64,000 nucleotides of DNA from Symsagittifera roscoffensis (taxonomy: Eukaryota > Xenacoelomorpha > Acoela > Convolutidae). The notes beneath the pieces are model-generated. The model was not told the origin of the DNA and searched no databases. It saw nothing but the letters and a program-made list of their open reading frames with translations. The position numbers and the translations under genes are program-made. The stretch lies in the NCBI RefSeq assembly GCF_963678635.1, contig NC_087067.1:18917639-18981638 (forward strand). Direction: 5' to 3'. Positions 44,641-58,674 of the stretch are shown here, one piece after another (within the stretch, counting starts at the first letter, position 1; the number at the start of each line of letters is the position of its first letter).

Positions 44641-45196
44641 GTGATGAAGGGACTCCTGACTGTAACCTCGGTTACTATGATACTTTTGACCTTCTGATTA
44701 CTTCAAATTTACAGTATACATTTTCATGATTAAATACGTACATGGGATGGGCAAATCCAGCATTGGTTGATTTATATTTCAAATATTTTATAAAATGATT
44801 TTTTCTCTGATGCTGATATCAAAAAGTAAAGGGAATTTAGCTTGACGATAGACTGAAGACAATTAAACGCATTACTGGTGTAAATAAAATTCTTTTTATG
44901 ATCTTCGATCATTTTGTACAGATAGTTTAGAGTTTTTAAAGCCTGAAGATGCACAAAAATGTGCGAAAACGTTTGTTTGAATTTACAATTTTAACGCATT
45001 CTCTAAATAAAATTCTGTTTATGAGTTCTATTTTTCGACCTACCTCAGTTCATTTTCTGCTGCATTCTAGATTTACTTCAAAGTTATGTAAGGTTTTTTG
45101 GATAATTTGGGGTAACTTTTTATTGTTGATACGATGCAGTTTTCAGACCAGCTATGGCGGAGCCGTGTGGAAAATGATATCTGGTTATCTTTCCAG
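44641..45196. other. Upstream region of the SLC35F5-like gene
   Basis: AT-rich sequence between the LINE and the first recognised exon. The gene's initial exon or exons, with the start codon, were not identified; they may lie here or further left, beyond the transposon nest. An open frame starting at 44949 runs into the exon, but its N-terminal part does not resemble the family. Confidence 0.4.
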
Positions 45197-45275
45197 CTCT
45201 GCGAAAGTGATTTTTGGGACTTTCGTATTGTTCCTTGTTAATATAATTTGGGTGCTTTCTTCTGAAATAAGCCAT
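45197..45275 (+). CDS. SLC35F5: SLC35F5-like exon a
   Basis: Acceptor TATCTTTCCAG, donor CAT|GTTAGT. Encodes SAKVIFGTFVLFLVNIIWVL and SSEISH, the first transmembrane helix. It enters after one codon base and leaves in phase 0. Confidence 0.85.
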
Positions 45276-48200
45276 GTTAGTACACCCTCAATTTTTTTTA
45301 CAGTTTTTTGATTGCTAAAAGTAGTGATTCAATTGATTATTTTTTCAGTATATCTACGTTGATTCCAACTATAGCAAGCCGTTTTTCACAACATACATCA
45401 AAACATGCATGTTCTCGATACTGCTGACCGGATTCGTCTTCTCGAGGTCTTGGAGAGCTCAGTGTATACGATACCCTCATAATTACCATACCTTACAGGT
45501 ATTGTAGCTTTCGTTTACTCTGCATTGTAATGAGTTTTTGTATATTAATACGTATTTAATCCTTAGAAAATAATTCTGGCATCTGCACAAGCGTATTGGG
45601 TAATCTATTACACTCTTTTGAACGGATCAGCGTTGGATAGAATTCGGATCGCTATTGCTCCAGATCCAATTGAGAATCGCCGATGCAAATTTAACCGAAC
45701 CAAATGCAAGGTGAAATAATGGTTCATGCTTAAAAACTGATTTCATTGTTTTGTCAACCTTATTTTTATCTGTGTTCAGAATGATTGGATCACCAGAAAA
45801 ATCACATCGTCATTTTAGACTATCGATGCGAATAACATAGCAGTTCTGATTTTTAATAATTTCCCTTGCGAGAGCTAATATACTTGTAATCGGGAACTAG
45901 ACTTTTCCATCGCACAGCTTTTTTGCGATATGTTCGCAATTGACTTTGATTTTTTATAAAACCTCAATAACCTTCAGGTCGCTTTTTACTTAGTAAAAGT
46001 ACTGTGGTAATGCGAGTTCCTTGAGTCTCCCCCGCACAGTTTTTTGGAAATCTTTGAAATATAAAACCTTTTTGGGAAAACGAGTGGTCGGACTATCATT
46101 TGTTTGCTTATTTGATGTTGTTTTTATTTCCAAAGCTCGGGTTTTTTTTCTGATTTAAGCCATTGTCATTGTTTCAGGAGGCCGAAAAACCTCCATTTTC
46201 ACTGTAGTTTCAGGAGGCGTAAAAACTTCGATCATGAGTCAAAAAATTTCGGCTTTAAAACGTTTTAATATTGATGTAGTTATTCCGAGTAATAACAGTC
46301 TGAAAAGATTTTTAAAAATTGACCAGTTGTGTCGGTCTGGCATCAATTAGCTTTCAAATTTAACTTCAAAAGAATTGGAATTAGCCATCGATGCGAAAAA
46401 TATCGTGGTGTTTCAACTGCTCTTCCCTAGTAACGTTTAAGAAATCGATTGGAGATTTCAAGATAAAGTGAGATTGGAAAAGTCAAGGGTCTAGACAGAT
46501 CGTCTTGAAGATTTGAGCGCCCGTAGCGCAAAGCAAGAAGGGGTAGCGTAGGGCAAGGCAGGGCGTTGCAAGGCAAGGAGGGACAGGGTAGCGTAAAACA
46601 AAGGGGGCTAGGCAGGAAGGGAAGCGTACGGCAGGGCAGTGTAAGGCAAGGAGGGGCAGGGCAGTGTAAGACAGGACAGGGAAAGGAGGAGTATGTCAAG
46701 TCAGCGAAATCAAGGTACGGCAGCGCAAGGCAGGACAGTGGAAGGAGAGGCAAGTCAAGGAGAAGCATAGCAGCGTAAATTGAAGCAGGGCAGTGGAAGT
46801 CATGGTAGCGCAAGGCCAGGCAGCGAAGTTCGAAGCAAGGCAGCCCATAACAGCTGAACAAGGGGCAAGTGGAAAGATGACAGGGCAGTGCAAAGCAAGG
46901 CAGAATAGCCCAAAGCAAGGCAGAACCTCTCAAAACAAGGGAAAGCGGCGCAAAGTGGCAGGGAAGTGGGAGAAGGGGCAAGGCAAGGAGCATGCGCAAA
47001 GCATGGGAGGGCTGCGCAAGGTGAAGCAGGATAGGGTGGCCAAAAGCAGGGCCGTGTAGCGTAAAAAAGGCTGCTCAGTGAAGGCAAGGTAGCGCGCAAG
47101 CTAGTTCAAAAAAGAACAAGGCAGGGCAGCATTTGGAGCATGGCAGGGCAACGCAAAAGAAGGCAAAGCAGTGCAGCTCTAAAGAATGAAAGGCAAGGCG
47201 TAGGGCGATGCTGGGCAAAGCAAGACAAGTTTCAACTCAACATTTTCATTACGTTCAAGACCAGTAGTTTTTTTTTCTTAATTTAGCCCCTAGATAATGT
47301 TAACACACCTGACCATACACACACAGCGTGTCGTTGTATTGTATCTTTTTTTTTACTAAGCTGGGAAGGGCGTCACGTATGCGATAGAGGTCCAATAATT
47401 ATGCAGGGTCCTGCAATTTAGAAGCCTCATAGTCTTTCAGATTTTGTTTGCTTTATTGATGTCAATTGAACTATCAAACAACTTTGAGCAAATGAAGCAA
47501 ACTGTTTTGGTACAAACAAAATGAAAGACCGAGCGGAATCTTTTGATTTACATAATTATCCATAAGTGCTCAGTAGTAGTGATGCGCGAGACTCCACTTG
47601 CATAATTGCCTAACATGGGCACCTTCTATCACAATTGAAGGAATGGAAGGGGGCTATACCGGTATAGAGCTTTTTCTAAAAAACATTTCAAAAACATTTC
47701 AAACATTTAAAACAGTTCAAAATTTTTCGAGCTTTTTTGGCCAAAGCCTGCTTGAAGTTTTTAATCGCCTTTTGCGAACTGATTCAAAATAATTAAACAA
47801 CTGCAAGCGGTTCTAAGGTCAATCCATTTAGAAGTTTTTCCTCGCGTCATAAGTTTTTTTGGGAACCATCCAGGCAAATTGAATAGCAGAATAATAGAGC
47901 ATAAACATAAACAAATAACCATCTTGAAATATAATTTTGAAGATACATCATTTAAAAAGAGCTGCGTAAATACCTTTTATACTGCTCCGTTAAACTTGCT
48001 TCTGTTATATGATTACTGATTACGACCAGATCAAATCTGCTCAACATGTTCAGTTATAGCCAAAGTATAGAAGATAATTAAAACTTGGCGAGATAGGCTG
48101 TGCTCAAGCATGAAAAAAATTACGATGAAGAGTCATAAAGATGGCGAGATTTGTCTCAGACCCAGTTAAGTATTTGACTTATAATTATTCAATCATGTTT

Positions 48201-51200
48201 TGAATAGCTTGCAACAAGAAGCCAATTTTGCGCCACACATTAAATCAAGAAAAGAACTTAGAATATGTCAAAGTTTAATTTACTAAAAATGAATTTACGA
48301 CCAGTCAGTTCACTCTAGGAATGCTTGCTTAAATTTTCATCGAATCAATTTCATCCGTCAAAACAAACTAAATCAATTCAAAATTAAAACCTCAACGTTT
48401 TGCGAACCAATGAAAGGTGTCAAAACAAATTGAATCATTTCAACTTTCCAGTAATTGAATGACTTGCTTTAAAGAAAACTTGAAAAGCTTTCTTCAAAAT
48501 TTCAAATTTCCAACCATAGTTAAATATCAAGTAGTTTTTAGTATTTTAAAGTTTGATAGCTTGGCTTCATTCAGCATGAAAGTCCATTCAGGCCAGCAAA
48601 TAAAACAAAAGCTTGCTTCATTATTTTTTTTTAGGTTAAAGCGATTTAGGCGGTCGTATCAAATATAAATTTGAAGTTTCTTTTTTTTTGAATAGCTGAC
48701 TTCCGAAAGTTTTTATTTTCTTTTGCTAAGTAATTCAAGTCATGAAAACACTTTTCAAAAGTTTAATTTTTTTGTTGTGATGGTTTGCAGGCCATTGCTA
48801 CTAGTTTTGCTTTCGGCAGGCTATTGCAAGCTATACAAACAGCTTGGTATGTTCAAGTTTTCATTGATTCATTAACTTGCGTGAAATATTCACAATTCAT
48901 GCGAACCTGTTCAAGCCATCAACTCAACTTGAAATGAAATTGGCGGACTGTTGAGTTTTTTTGAAGTTAAATCAAAAATTGGTTTCTAAATAGGCTTGCT
49001 AGCAAAATGAATTGATGGAATATTGAATTATTAAGGCTGCTGGTGAGGTATTAGCTCTACATTTAGTGAGCTTCTTCAACAAATTGATATCAAACAGTTC
49101 AAAATAAGATATTCCTTAACAACTATGCGATCCTACGCGCTTTACAAACAGTTCACAGTTCATGCTGTTATTGTCAATGACATTACACTAAAACTCTGGA
49201 AAAAAAATTTTCAAAGTGTTTGAAGAAAAAAGACTCATGAACTCCTTCGCAGTTTCGTACACAAGAAATGTAAGTCTTGCTGCCCTTAACTTGCTTCAAC
49301 CACTGTTGTCTCGAGAATGTTTTTTTTTGCATATGATCTTCAGTAGAAAATGATAGGCGTGGCATCTCCGTGTCCACCAAAACATGAGAATACTCCTTCC
49401 TTGGCTTATGATCATCTGTACAAAAGCGTGGCATCTCCATGACCACCAAAACACGTTAGATCTTCAGAGAATATTATTTATTTCGATTGAAGCTGCCAGA
49501 AATGGTTCAAATCGATTAATTTTTTGATCGTTAGGTTTTTGAGCTATTTCAACTAACTAATCAAGTTCGAGCGCTTCACAATCAAGTCAAAGTTCATGCT
49601 TGAATTTTGACGCTTTTGCCTCTCTTAAAAACTAACGGCACTTTGTTGAACGAAACCCCACTGTCATACTGGCATTTTTCGTTGCTTCCAGACAGGTTGT
49701 TTGAGCTGCAATTTTACAGTTTTGACTTTCGCCATTATTTCTTTTAGCCATCTTTTTGTAACTGAAGTGTAATGAGGACTCGTTACAAAGTGTACATAAT
49801 AGTTTCATCATATTTCGTTGATGTTCCGCTATCTCTCATTAAGCTTAGCTTCGTGTCATTACAATATATACATGAACATTTTTAAACATGTATCTCCAGC
49901 TTTAGCTGGGCCATTATTTCTATCGGAAATCCAAATCCGGAATATGAAAATTTTGTTTTTGTTGTTTGATGGCACTTTGGTGCATAACATTGGCAAGTGA
50001 ATAGCAAATTTTGTTGGTTTATTGGTAGCTAGCGTTAATTAATTTTGAAAAGATCGAGGCTCAGATTCGAGCACGCGAGACTCCTATGTGAGGTTCGATT
50101 CTTAAAAAGTTCTGTTTTTCAAGAGTAATGATTACCGTTTCTTTTTTCCTATTTTGCTTTGGTTTTTAGAGCTAATTTTGCCATTTTTTCGCTTGTTTGC
50201 GAAGTGCATCTTCGCCTCTGTAATAAAGGTGTTTTTGTTGAGCAAAAAATACTAGATACTAATATTTTTTCGAGCTCTTCCCCTCGTCCCTTGTATTTTT
50301 TGCCATTCGTTGTAAAATGAAGTTCTTACGAAAGGGATTTTTTAAGTGTTGAAAAGGCAGATTTTTTGAGGAGAATGAGTGTTCCCACCTAAATCCGTCT
50401 CTTAATATTGTTCTATTAATTGAATTCGCTTATAATCTTCGATTTTTTAGAATTTGGAGGATGATGCAACCCTTGATTGCTCCGACGAGGACACCTATAG
50501 TGCGCATCCACTAGTAAGTTCGATTCCTTTAATGTTTTTTTTAGAGTGATGAAAAAGTAACCGAACATAGGAACAGTCATCAATTAAGCTTAGTTTAAGT
50601 AACGTCGGCTATTGAAAACTTGCTTTTCACGGATAGACGACACCGTTTCCACCACTGCTATTCTTGTTCCTTGACACCACGCACAACTTGTCACTATCAC
50701 AATTGTATTAAGAATCCCTCTTAAGTTCCGTAGCGAGCTTGCAAGCCTAGTATTATACTGTCAAACAACTTTTTCTGACCGAAGTCGCACATTCTATTTT
50801 TAAAAAATGGGGCTTAGCATTTGAAGTTTCCGCAAAGTTAATCGAAATAATTGTTGAAATAAAGCGACGACATGAGCTGTAAAAATATCAAGCTATTCAG
50901 TTTGCGGTCATTTTTTGTAAAGTTTTTGAGTTTGAAAATTGGCAATTTGGGCAATTTGTTAGACTAAATTGCGCGACCTATGACAGCGGTCAGTGGTTTC
51001 CAACAATGAAGTACAAAAAAATTGTCTCTGAGTCGAAAAATTGTTTTTCATTTTTGAACTTCTTTTTTTTTCAATCATTGTGATCGGAGCATTCTGAAAT
51101 TCTAGCACCACAACTGGCTTTGTTCGTTCAACTTGTTTTAATATCTCAGGGCGACCCGATATTCGAGCCTATCAGAGTGCAATGTACCCCTCCGAGTAGT

Positions 51201-54200
51201 CGCAGCTGTTCATCCTGTTCATCAGGGGATACTACTCCTCTCCCAGGAAGAGTCAAATTCTCATCTCTAGTCGAAGTTAGATCTCTCTCGGATAGCGAAG
51301 AGTCACGTATGGCACGCATGTCATATACTCAAGGTCAGTCATGTCCTTTTAAATAATTTATTCAATTTAATTTAAATTTTCATTTTAATTAATTTGTTGG
51401 AAAAATTAAGCACTGGTAGGTTAATTTCATGTTTGTTAGTAAACTTATCTCTAATTGCTTGATTTTGGTATTATGTCATTAAAGTATCGGAATGAGATAA
51501 GGTAGAGAAATTCAAAATCGAAGCAAGAATATTTTTGATTTTTGAGGCTAATAGGAAAGTGGTGCTTATATAGCTAGTCTCCACGCTCCCAGAGTATTGC
51601 TAGTCAAAGCTTACCCCGCGCTCAAAGTTCTACCCCTACGAACCCCAGAAGTTTCAGAAACAGAACAGACCCTCCCACACTCGACTAGGCCTTCCATCGC
51701 CCAAATAAGATCAAGATACAGTCCCTACCTAAATACTTCTTTGAATAGGATATATCCAAATTTCCCACAAATTGTCCGTTCTGCCCTGCTACCCACGCAG
51801 CTCTTCACTTATTGAATTGTCTCCAGAATAGAACCAAGGTGACCCCAATAGACTCGTGGCTTCGGTCGACGGAGGTCGCAACGTTCCTTGGTCTCGGTTA
51901 GTGCCGGACGCGCCACCAAACAACGGGCTAATAAATACAACAACAAGATATAGCTAGTCCATTCTCTCATCTGATATAAGATTCAATTTCACTACGTTTT
52001 CAGCAAAAATCACTGTTAGTTTATAAATCTTGATGACCGCTATAGAAAATAAAAACAAAAAGCAGTCAATTAAAAGAATACGATTTTGGGCATAAGTCTC
52101 GTAGCTTCACTCCACTTTAAATTGAATACACGACAAGGTGTTGCTTCGGTTTAGGCATCATGTACCAGCGACACCAGAGGAATGCGACAGGAGGCCCATA
52201 TGCACCCTACAGCACCCAACCTCAGAAGTTGACACTAATAGAAACCATGCGGGTTGCACTCACTTTCTCAATTCTGGTCAGTGATTTCGACGCAACGGTT
52301 GAAATATTAATTGGGTAGTAATTAAGGTTTTATTACCCAAGTGTACCGTATTTTTCTCAGGGAAGCCAATGTATCTGATGGAGATCAAGCGCAATTTAAT
52401 CTTGAATTTTTTTGTGTATAGAGAGTTTGCTTCTGAGAACTTGGATTATATTAAAGAAAATCGTTGACTACCATAAGCGCAGCTATTAGGTGTTCAAATT
52501 ATTGCTGTTGATCAGAAGTCGCTGGGCTTTTTCGAAGTTGTTAAATGATTCACAGATTCACAGTCTTAACATTTGAAAAAGAGTTGTGAACGTTGTTTGA
52601 GTCGTTCTGTTAAAGTAGTTAAATGCATCATATGGCTTTGGAACTTAGGGTGTTGTTTTAGTCATTCTTCGGTGGTTGGGCGTACTCCGAGGCTCTCGCT
52701 CTAGCCGAGCCATCAGTGGTTAATGTCATATCGTCAACTTCGGGTATATTCGTGTGTGTTCTCGCAGCACTCTTCCCCTCGAATTCTACGGATCAATTCA
52801 CGTTCTCCAAACTGGCAGCCGCTTTTGTTAGGTAATTATGTTACTCAGAAGTTTCATTACTAACGTAAAAATTTACAGTTTATGTGCTAGATGCATGGGT
52901 CGTTTTGATCACGTTTTCAAATTTAAACGTTATATCTTTATAAAATGCCTAGAGTTAATCCTTCAAGTCGTGTGCAGAAAACAGAACGGGGCGAATAATG
53001 AAAAAAAGTTTCCTACCCAATTGTTTACCCTTGCGATAAGCAAGTGTATTGCAATCGTGCACAAGATTTTTCCCCGTACCTTTCTGTTGCACCAGAAATA
53101 TTTTGAGCATAATAGCTTTTTAATGTACGGCCTAATCGAAATTTGTTTTTCATGTTGGCTTTAATTTTACCACCCCGATTTGTTGAAAACTCATTTTTTT
53201 CATTCTTTTGTTTTTTTCGGGTTACTAGGTATCGGCATGTTTTATATCGACTTGGTGGTTTCTCATTGTGTTGTTTGATGGCCGAAAAAGTTTTTATGTG
53301 AGAGTGTGTGTGGTTTTACGGGAATGGAATTTTTTTGGTATGAAAGGTTTCCGCGCATGTTTTTTCGGCTGTGTTACCGCTTGTTAAATTCAATCAAACA
53401 TCCGGTACATCTGGGGTAGAAGTAACACAACTGCTTGAGACGACAAAGGCTTGCAGTTTGAATCCGAACGCGACATGTTTTTTTTTAAAGTTTTTTTAAG
53501 TTTTTGTGCTTTTTCGTACGATCGTCCATCTGTTTATTTGGGTTGGCTTAGTTACCGTAGCCCGACTTTGTGAAGGTTCAGTTTTCTCCCAAGGTGCCGT
53601 AACACTCATGCTTGAGACAGCAAAGCCCGGGAGTTTGATTCCAGTCGAGACCTGTTTTTTTTGATAAATGGAAAATTTCCGGCTATGGTCTGTCTGCTTA
53701 TATTTGTCGGCTTAGTTTCGCAAAATGAATTTTTTTTGAAAGTTTGGCTTTTTCCAGCATTCTGTAAAGCTCTTTATGAAGTTTCTAATGTTGCACGAAA
53801 TTTTTATGCAGGTATTTTAACTGTTTGTTGAAATTTTTATTGACAAAAACGATTTTTTTTGAAGGTTTTTCCCAATTTTTTTTTTTCATTTCATTTTAAT
53901 CGCAGGCATTCATTTTTCTATCGCAAGTTGCGCTAAGCTCAGCTTCGCCTCTGTGTCAAAATTTACTTTGAACATCTTGCCATGTAATGGCCAAACCTAC
54001 GCGTTAAAAGAGCGTGACTTGAAAACTAATAAGCCCTTCCTTTGTGCGAGCGTTGGACTCGAAACGGTTTCACAACTGCTAAAAGGAAATTTCAAAATTG
54101 CCTAAAGAAAATGACAACGAAAAAAGTTTCGTTTTTGTTTCAGTGCTGTCGGAGTAGTTTTAGTAACAATGGCATCAAGTCAAGGTGGTAGTCCGCCTTC

Positions 54201-57200
54201 TCCTCTACCACCGAATAATAATACTAATTTATCACCCTCTGCCGGTGGTGGAATGGGGGATAACGTGACTCACAGGGGATCTTATTACTTGGTGCTGCCG
54301 ACTATGTTGGACACAAATGAACAGCATCTTGAAATGGTGAGGAGGAAAATTTACAAATCAAATAATATCAAAGTTTTGTTCCGACTATTTAAAAATATAT
54401 ATTTTTGTTTTTTTTTTTGTTTTCAACTTAAAATCAGGTAGCACAAATAATCATCGGAATGGGTCGAGTGATATACCAAATTGAAGCCTTTTTTAGTCGT
54501 AAATTGAACGACCTTTAAAAAATTTCCAAAATTTTTCTTGGTATCGAGAAAAACTGGTTTAAAATTTTTTCATTTCAAATTCGAGCAAATAAAGCAAAAA
54601 AATCTGAAAAAAATTCTGCAAAAAAAAATTGAGAAAAGTTTTGAAATACATTTTTTTTTGTTTTTTAGTCTTTTTTTGACATCATTTTTAACCTATTTGC
54701 CTATATTAGAATGACTGTCGAGTATGCCTGAATTATAGTTTTACGTCAGATCTTATCACATCACGCAGCGAAAACTACACTAATTTTAAAAAAAAAATTA
54801 CTTTTTTTAAGACTGTTGTCGGAACATTTTGTGTTACTTGCACAGTTACCGGCTATCCTTGTTTCCTTGAGTATTTGCATATTTGGGTTTAAGTTTGAAG
54901 TTTTGACCGCTGATGCTATGTACAAAATCCGTTGATTTTTTGTTCATAGTTCATATCTGATAGTGTTTTTTTTTTAATTTTAAACACTTCACATAGTTTG
55001 AACCATTATGATTAAAGAAAAGAAACGGAATAGCATCGTATGCTTAGGCAAGACCGGCACATGATCTGAAAAAGTCCTGGAAATCTTTTCTGGCATTCCC
55101 CTCCAATGATGAAACAGGATCCACAGAAGGAGGTTTGTCTTCAGCTCAATTGGGAGTCATATGGGCCTTGCTGGGTGCATTCGTCTATTCTGTTTACTTA
55201 GTCACACTGAAGCATCAAGTTGGAAATGAAGAAAATCTCAATATTGCCATGTTTTATGGTAAGCTGTTTGATTATCGACTTGATTTTGGCCCAGCCGGCG
55301 ACCAAGTTACCGATTTAGAGCGAACAATTAATCCCTTCAACCGCATTCAGGAGTTAGATTCTCATTCATGCTCTTCAAAACAAAGTTTTAGCAATGGAGA
55401 TTTTTGATACGATTGTTGATTTTAAAATAGCCTAAAAATTAAAGAATACTAAGAATATTTAAAGATTTTGCCAGATTAAATAATGTTTGCAGGCTTTGTG
55501 GGAGTGTTCAACATGGTGCTGATTGGGCCTGGTCTCTACGTCTTCCACGCACTCGGCTGGGAAAAGTTCTCCTTACCCCCTCTGAACACGCTAGGATACA
55601 TTGTGGTAAATACGTATTAATTTGGCCATTGCAAAAGCTCTTTCAACTATAAATGGCTTCAAGTTGTATATATTTAGGTGATCATCAAAGTGGTTGCTTT
55701 TTGTTTCTATTGAGCCGGATGTGTAGCCCATGAAAGTTATACTCGATTTTTTAAAGGATCTATAAAAATTTGTGCAATGTATTTTCGTGCCCATTTTTAC
55801 AAGTAAACGCTCGTATATCACACGTTCATTTTTTGCATTCGAACTTGCATAAATTAGCGCTTGTGTTGCCTAGCATTTTAGCGTTGATAATTTAATAGCA
55901 TTTTTTAAGCCGGTTTATTAGTAGTTTGGTGTTCATAGGAAGTAAGGAGCCCTGATTTAGTTGTGACATAAACTGGAGGTCGGGTGATTCAAATCTCGTA
56001 GAGGAAAATTTTTAAGTGTAAAAATTGGAAGTGATTTTTTAGTTATATAGGTCTTTGATGATTTTTTTCAGGAAAAAGTTACAAAATTTGTTCACGCTCA
56101 AATTAGATTTTTTGATAGTTTAACTCATGATTTTTTAAAGTTCAGTTCATTAGTTAAATGAAGGCAAACTCAACTATCGAACAGTGAAAGGCTCACGAAA
56201 AATGTGAATGAATTTTAGTTTCAAAAATAAAGTTAATATGCCTAATTCGTAGCGGAATAAAAAATCATTTTGGTTTCCTATTTTTTTCGTGCTTTCCTAT
56301 ACTAGCTTCCGTAGTGTGTTAGTACAAACATTTTTGTCCATCTAAATCGCAAATCAAAGTGTTCTTCAAAATCGAGCACGTATTTGGTGGTACTTCTGCA
56401 ATAAACACGATCTATAGGATTGAAATGTCATAGCATCTGTTCTCTTCTTTATTTGTAGCTAGTGTTTGTGATTTATTAGGCGTCCGTGGCTGAGTGGTTA
56501 GTGAGCAAACCTCATAATAGCTGAGTCGAAGATCGAATCCGAACATAGTCGATTTTTTTTTATTAACTCGGGGCTTATTTCTACTTTTTCTTATTGCACT
56601 TCATAGAACTGTTTTTGTCGTGTTCTCTCTAGTGTTTGCGTAGCCTCTGTATACACTATTTCTAGTGCCTGTTGGCTATGTTTTACTTTTCGAAGCTAAT
56701 TTGGTTTATGTTATATTTTCACACGCGAGAGCACGTGTCTTGTTAACCCATAAACTTTTTTCTTTTCCCCGTGAAAATTTTTTCTTTCAGGTAAGACATT
56801 AAGTGAAGTTGCTTTCTTAGAGAACCTTTGCAACTATGAGAATGCCCACTTGGCCTAAAGTAAACGCGGTTGCCTATGTACCCTAAGTTTGGGGTTCGGG
56901 TACCGGCCGGACCTTATTTTCTCAGCATGATTGAAATTGAATTTTTCCGGGGAAAATTGAATTATCGGACATTCGTATATCTGCTTATCTCTTATCGGCT
57001 TATTTGCCATATCGGGTTAATTTCTTGTGCTGTCAGAATTTTTCATTGCAGATGCATCAATTTTTTGATTTATTCCTGTAATTTGTTATTAATAGCACTG
57101 ACATTGTATATTTTCCTTGTTTTTTTTTTCATTTGAAAGTTTTACTCAGCCTAAATTTTTTCGGCGTATGTTTTATCGGCTGATTTACTTTGTTTTGTTT

Positions 57201-58643
57201 CGCTTCAAACAAATTGATTGATTTTAAAAACACAATCGGGTAGTTTGTGTTGCATAAATTTCAAAATTTAGTATTAACATTAGCGCGATCGGCGTAGTGT
57301 ATTATTACGAATCTTCATTTTTTCTAACCTAACTTGCAAATAAAAGTGTTCACTTATTTTGAAGTTTCACTGTAGCATTTAAAATTGCTTAGCAACTATT
57401 CTCTGCTCTATTTGTGGCTAGTGTTGGGTACCTATAAGCGTCAGTGACTGCGTGGTTAGTGTACGAGACTCTTAATCTCTATGGTCCCATGTTCGAATCT
57501 CAGACGTAGCTGACTTTTTACTAAATCGTGGCTCATTTTTACTTTTTGATATTGCACTTTAAAGATCTGCTTTTCGTCGTGTTCCTGCTAGTGTTTGTGA
57601 AGCGAAGCTTCGGCTGTGTCGAAATTTTTATGGCAACCATTTCTCATGTGCTTTTTTCTATTCATCTCAAATGCCGTCTACACTGTTGTTGTCGGCTGAG
57701 TAGTCTGTCTGTAAAAACGCTTATTCAATATTGGTTTTTGTGTGTTGCTTATTCAACTGGGAAAAAATATTATTCAATTGGGAAAAATGTGATTTATTTA
57801 AGAAATAATACTTTTCATCATTTAAGATTTTTTAAATTGTCATTGAACGATCGTGAGCTTTTTTGTGAAGAAGTCTAAGAAGATAGTCTCTCCCAGTTTT
57901 TTTTGCTTCTTTTTTTTGCTTCTTTTTTTTTACTTCTCGCTGCATTAACAGAAGTGTGAATGGTGCAAAAAAAAACGCAATTGTTTGTAGTTTCCAATTT
58001 TAGTTTCATTGTTGAGATTTCCCGAAGGAATAAAAATTTGCATATTGATCTATCTCGAATTAGACTTTTTCCCCATAAATTGGAAATAAAAATAATCTTG
58101 AAAATAGAAGAGCTTTCAGATGATTTTTTTTTCTTTGCAGTTACAAAATTTTAATTTTTTACAATAAGCATTATTACACCGAAGACTTTAGTCAAGGTGT
58201 TATGGTATCGTGTAACGGGTTTTTTTTTTAATGTTGTCTGTTGTCAAGTGTCGACAAATAACGTCCACAGTTATCAATTATCATGTGGGCTGGACTATAT
58301 CGCGCTATGTCACGTGATTGCGTATGTTTGTTTCTTTATTTGTTCATCTTTATTTATTTAATTATCTGTTCTTCTATTTATTTAATTATGTTTAGTTTGC
58401 TTATATTTATTTATAATTTATGTATGTACATATTTATTTTTGTTTATTTTTATCACGTGTTTTGTTTATTTATTTAATTATTCTTTCGTTCATTTAGTTT
58501 TGCTTTTATTATTTCTGCGTGTGTATTTATTTAATTTATTTATTTTCATTTATTTATATTATGGGTCTGTTTGTTTGGTTATTTGTTCATATATATTTTT
58601 TCATGTCTATTTAATTATTTGTACATTTCACTTTTGCTTTTTT

Positions 58644-58674
<31 letters not shown>

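Noticed and set aside
45568-45717. Fifty-codon stretch (ILASAQAYWVIYYTLLNGSA) as an exon of the host gene
   Set aside because: It does not match the family, and exons b and c join in phase 0 without it. The downstream end lacks a donor in frame.
46427-47099. Leu/Pro/Cys-rich minus-strand frames
   Set aside because: They are the complement of the G/A-rich degenerate repeat, with no start context or family match.
56480-56545. Functional tRNA gene
   Set aside because: A- and B-box-like words are present, but no complete cloverleaf with paired acceptor stem is visible and the segment is embedded in a longer repeat.
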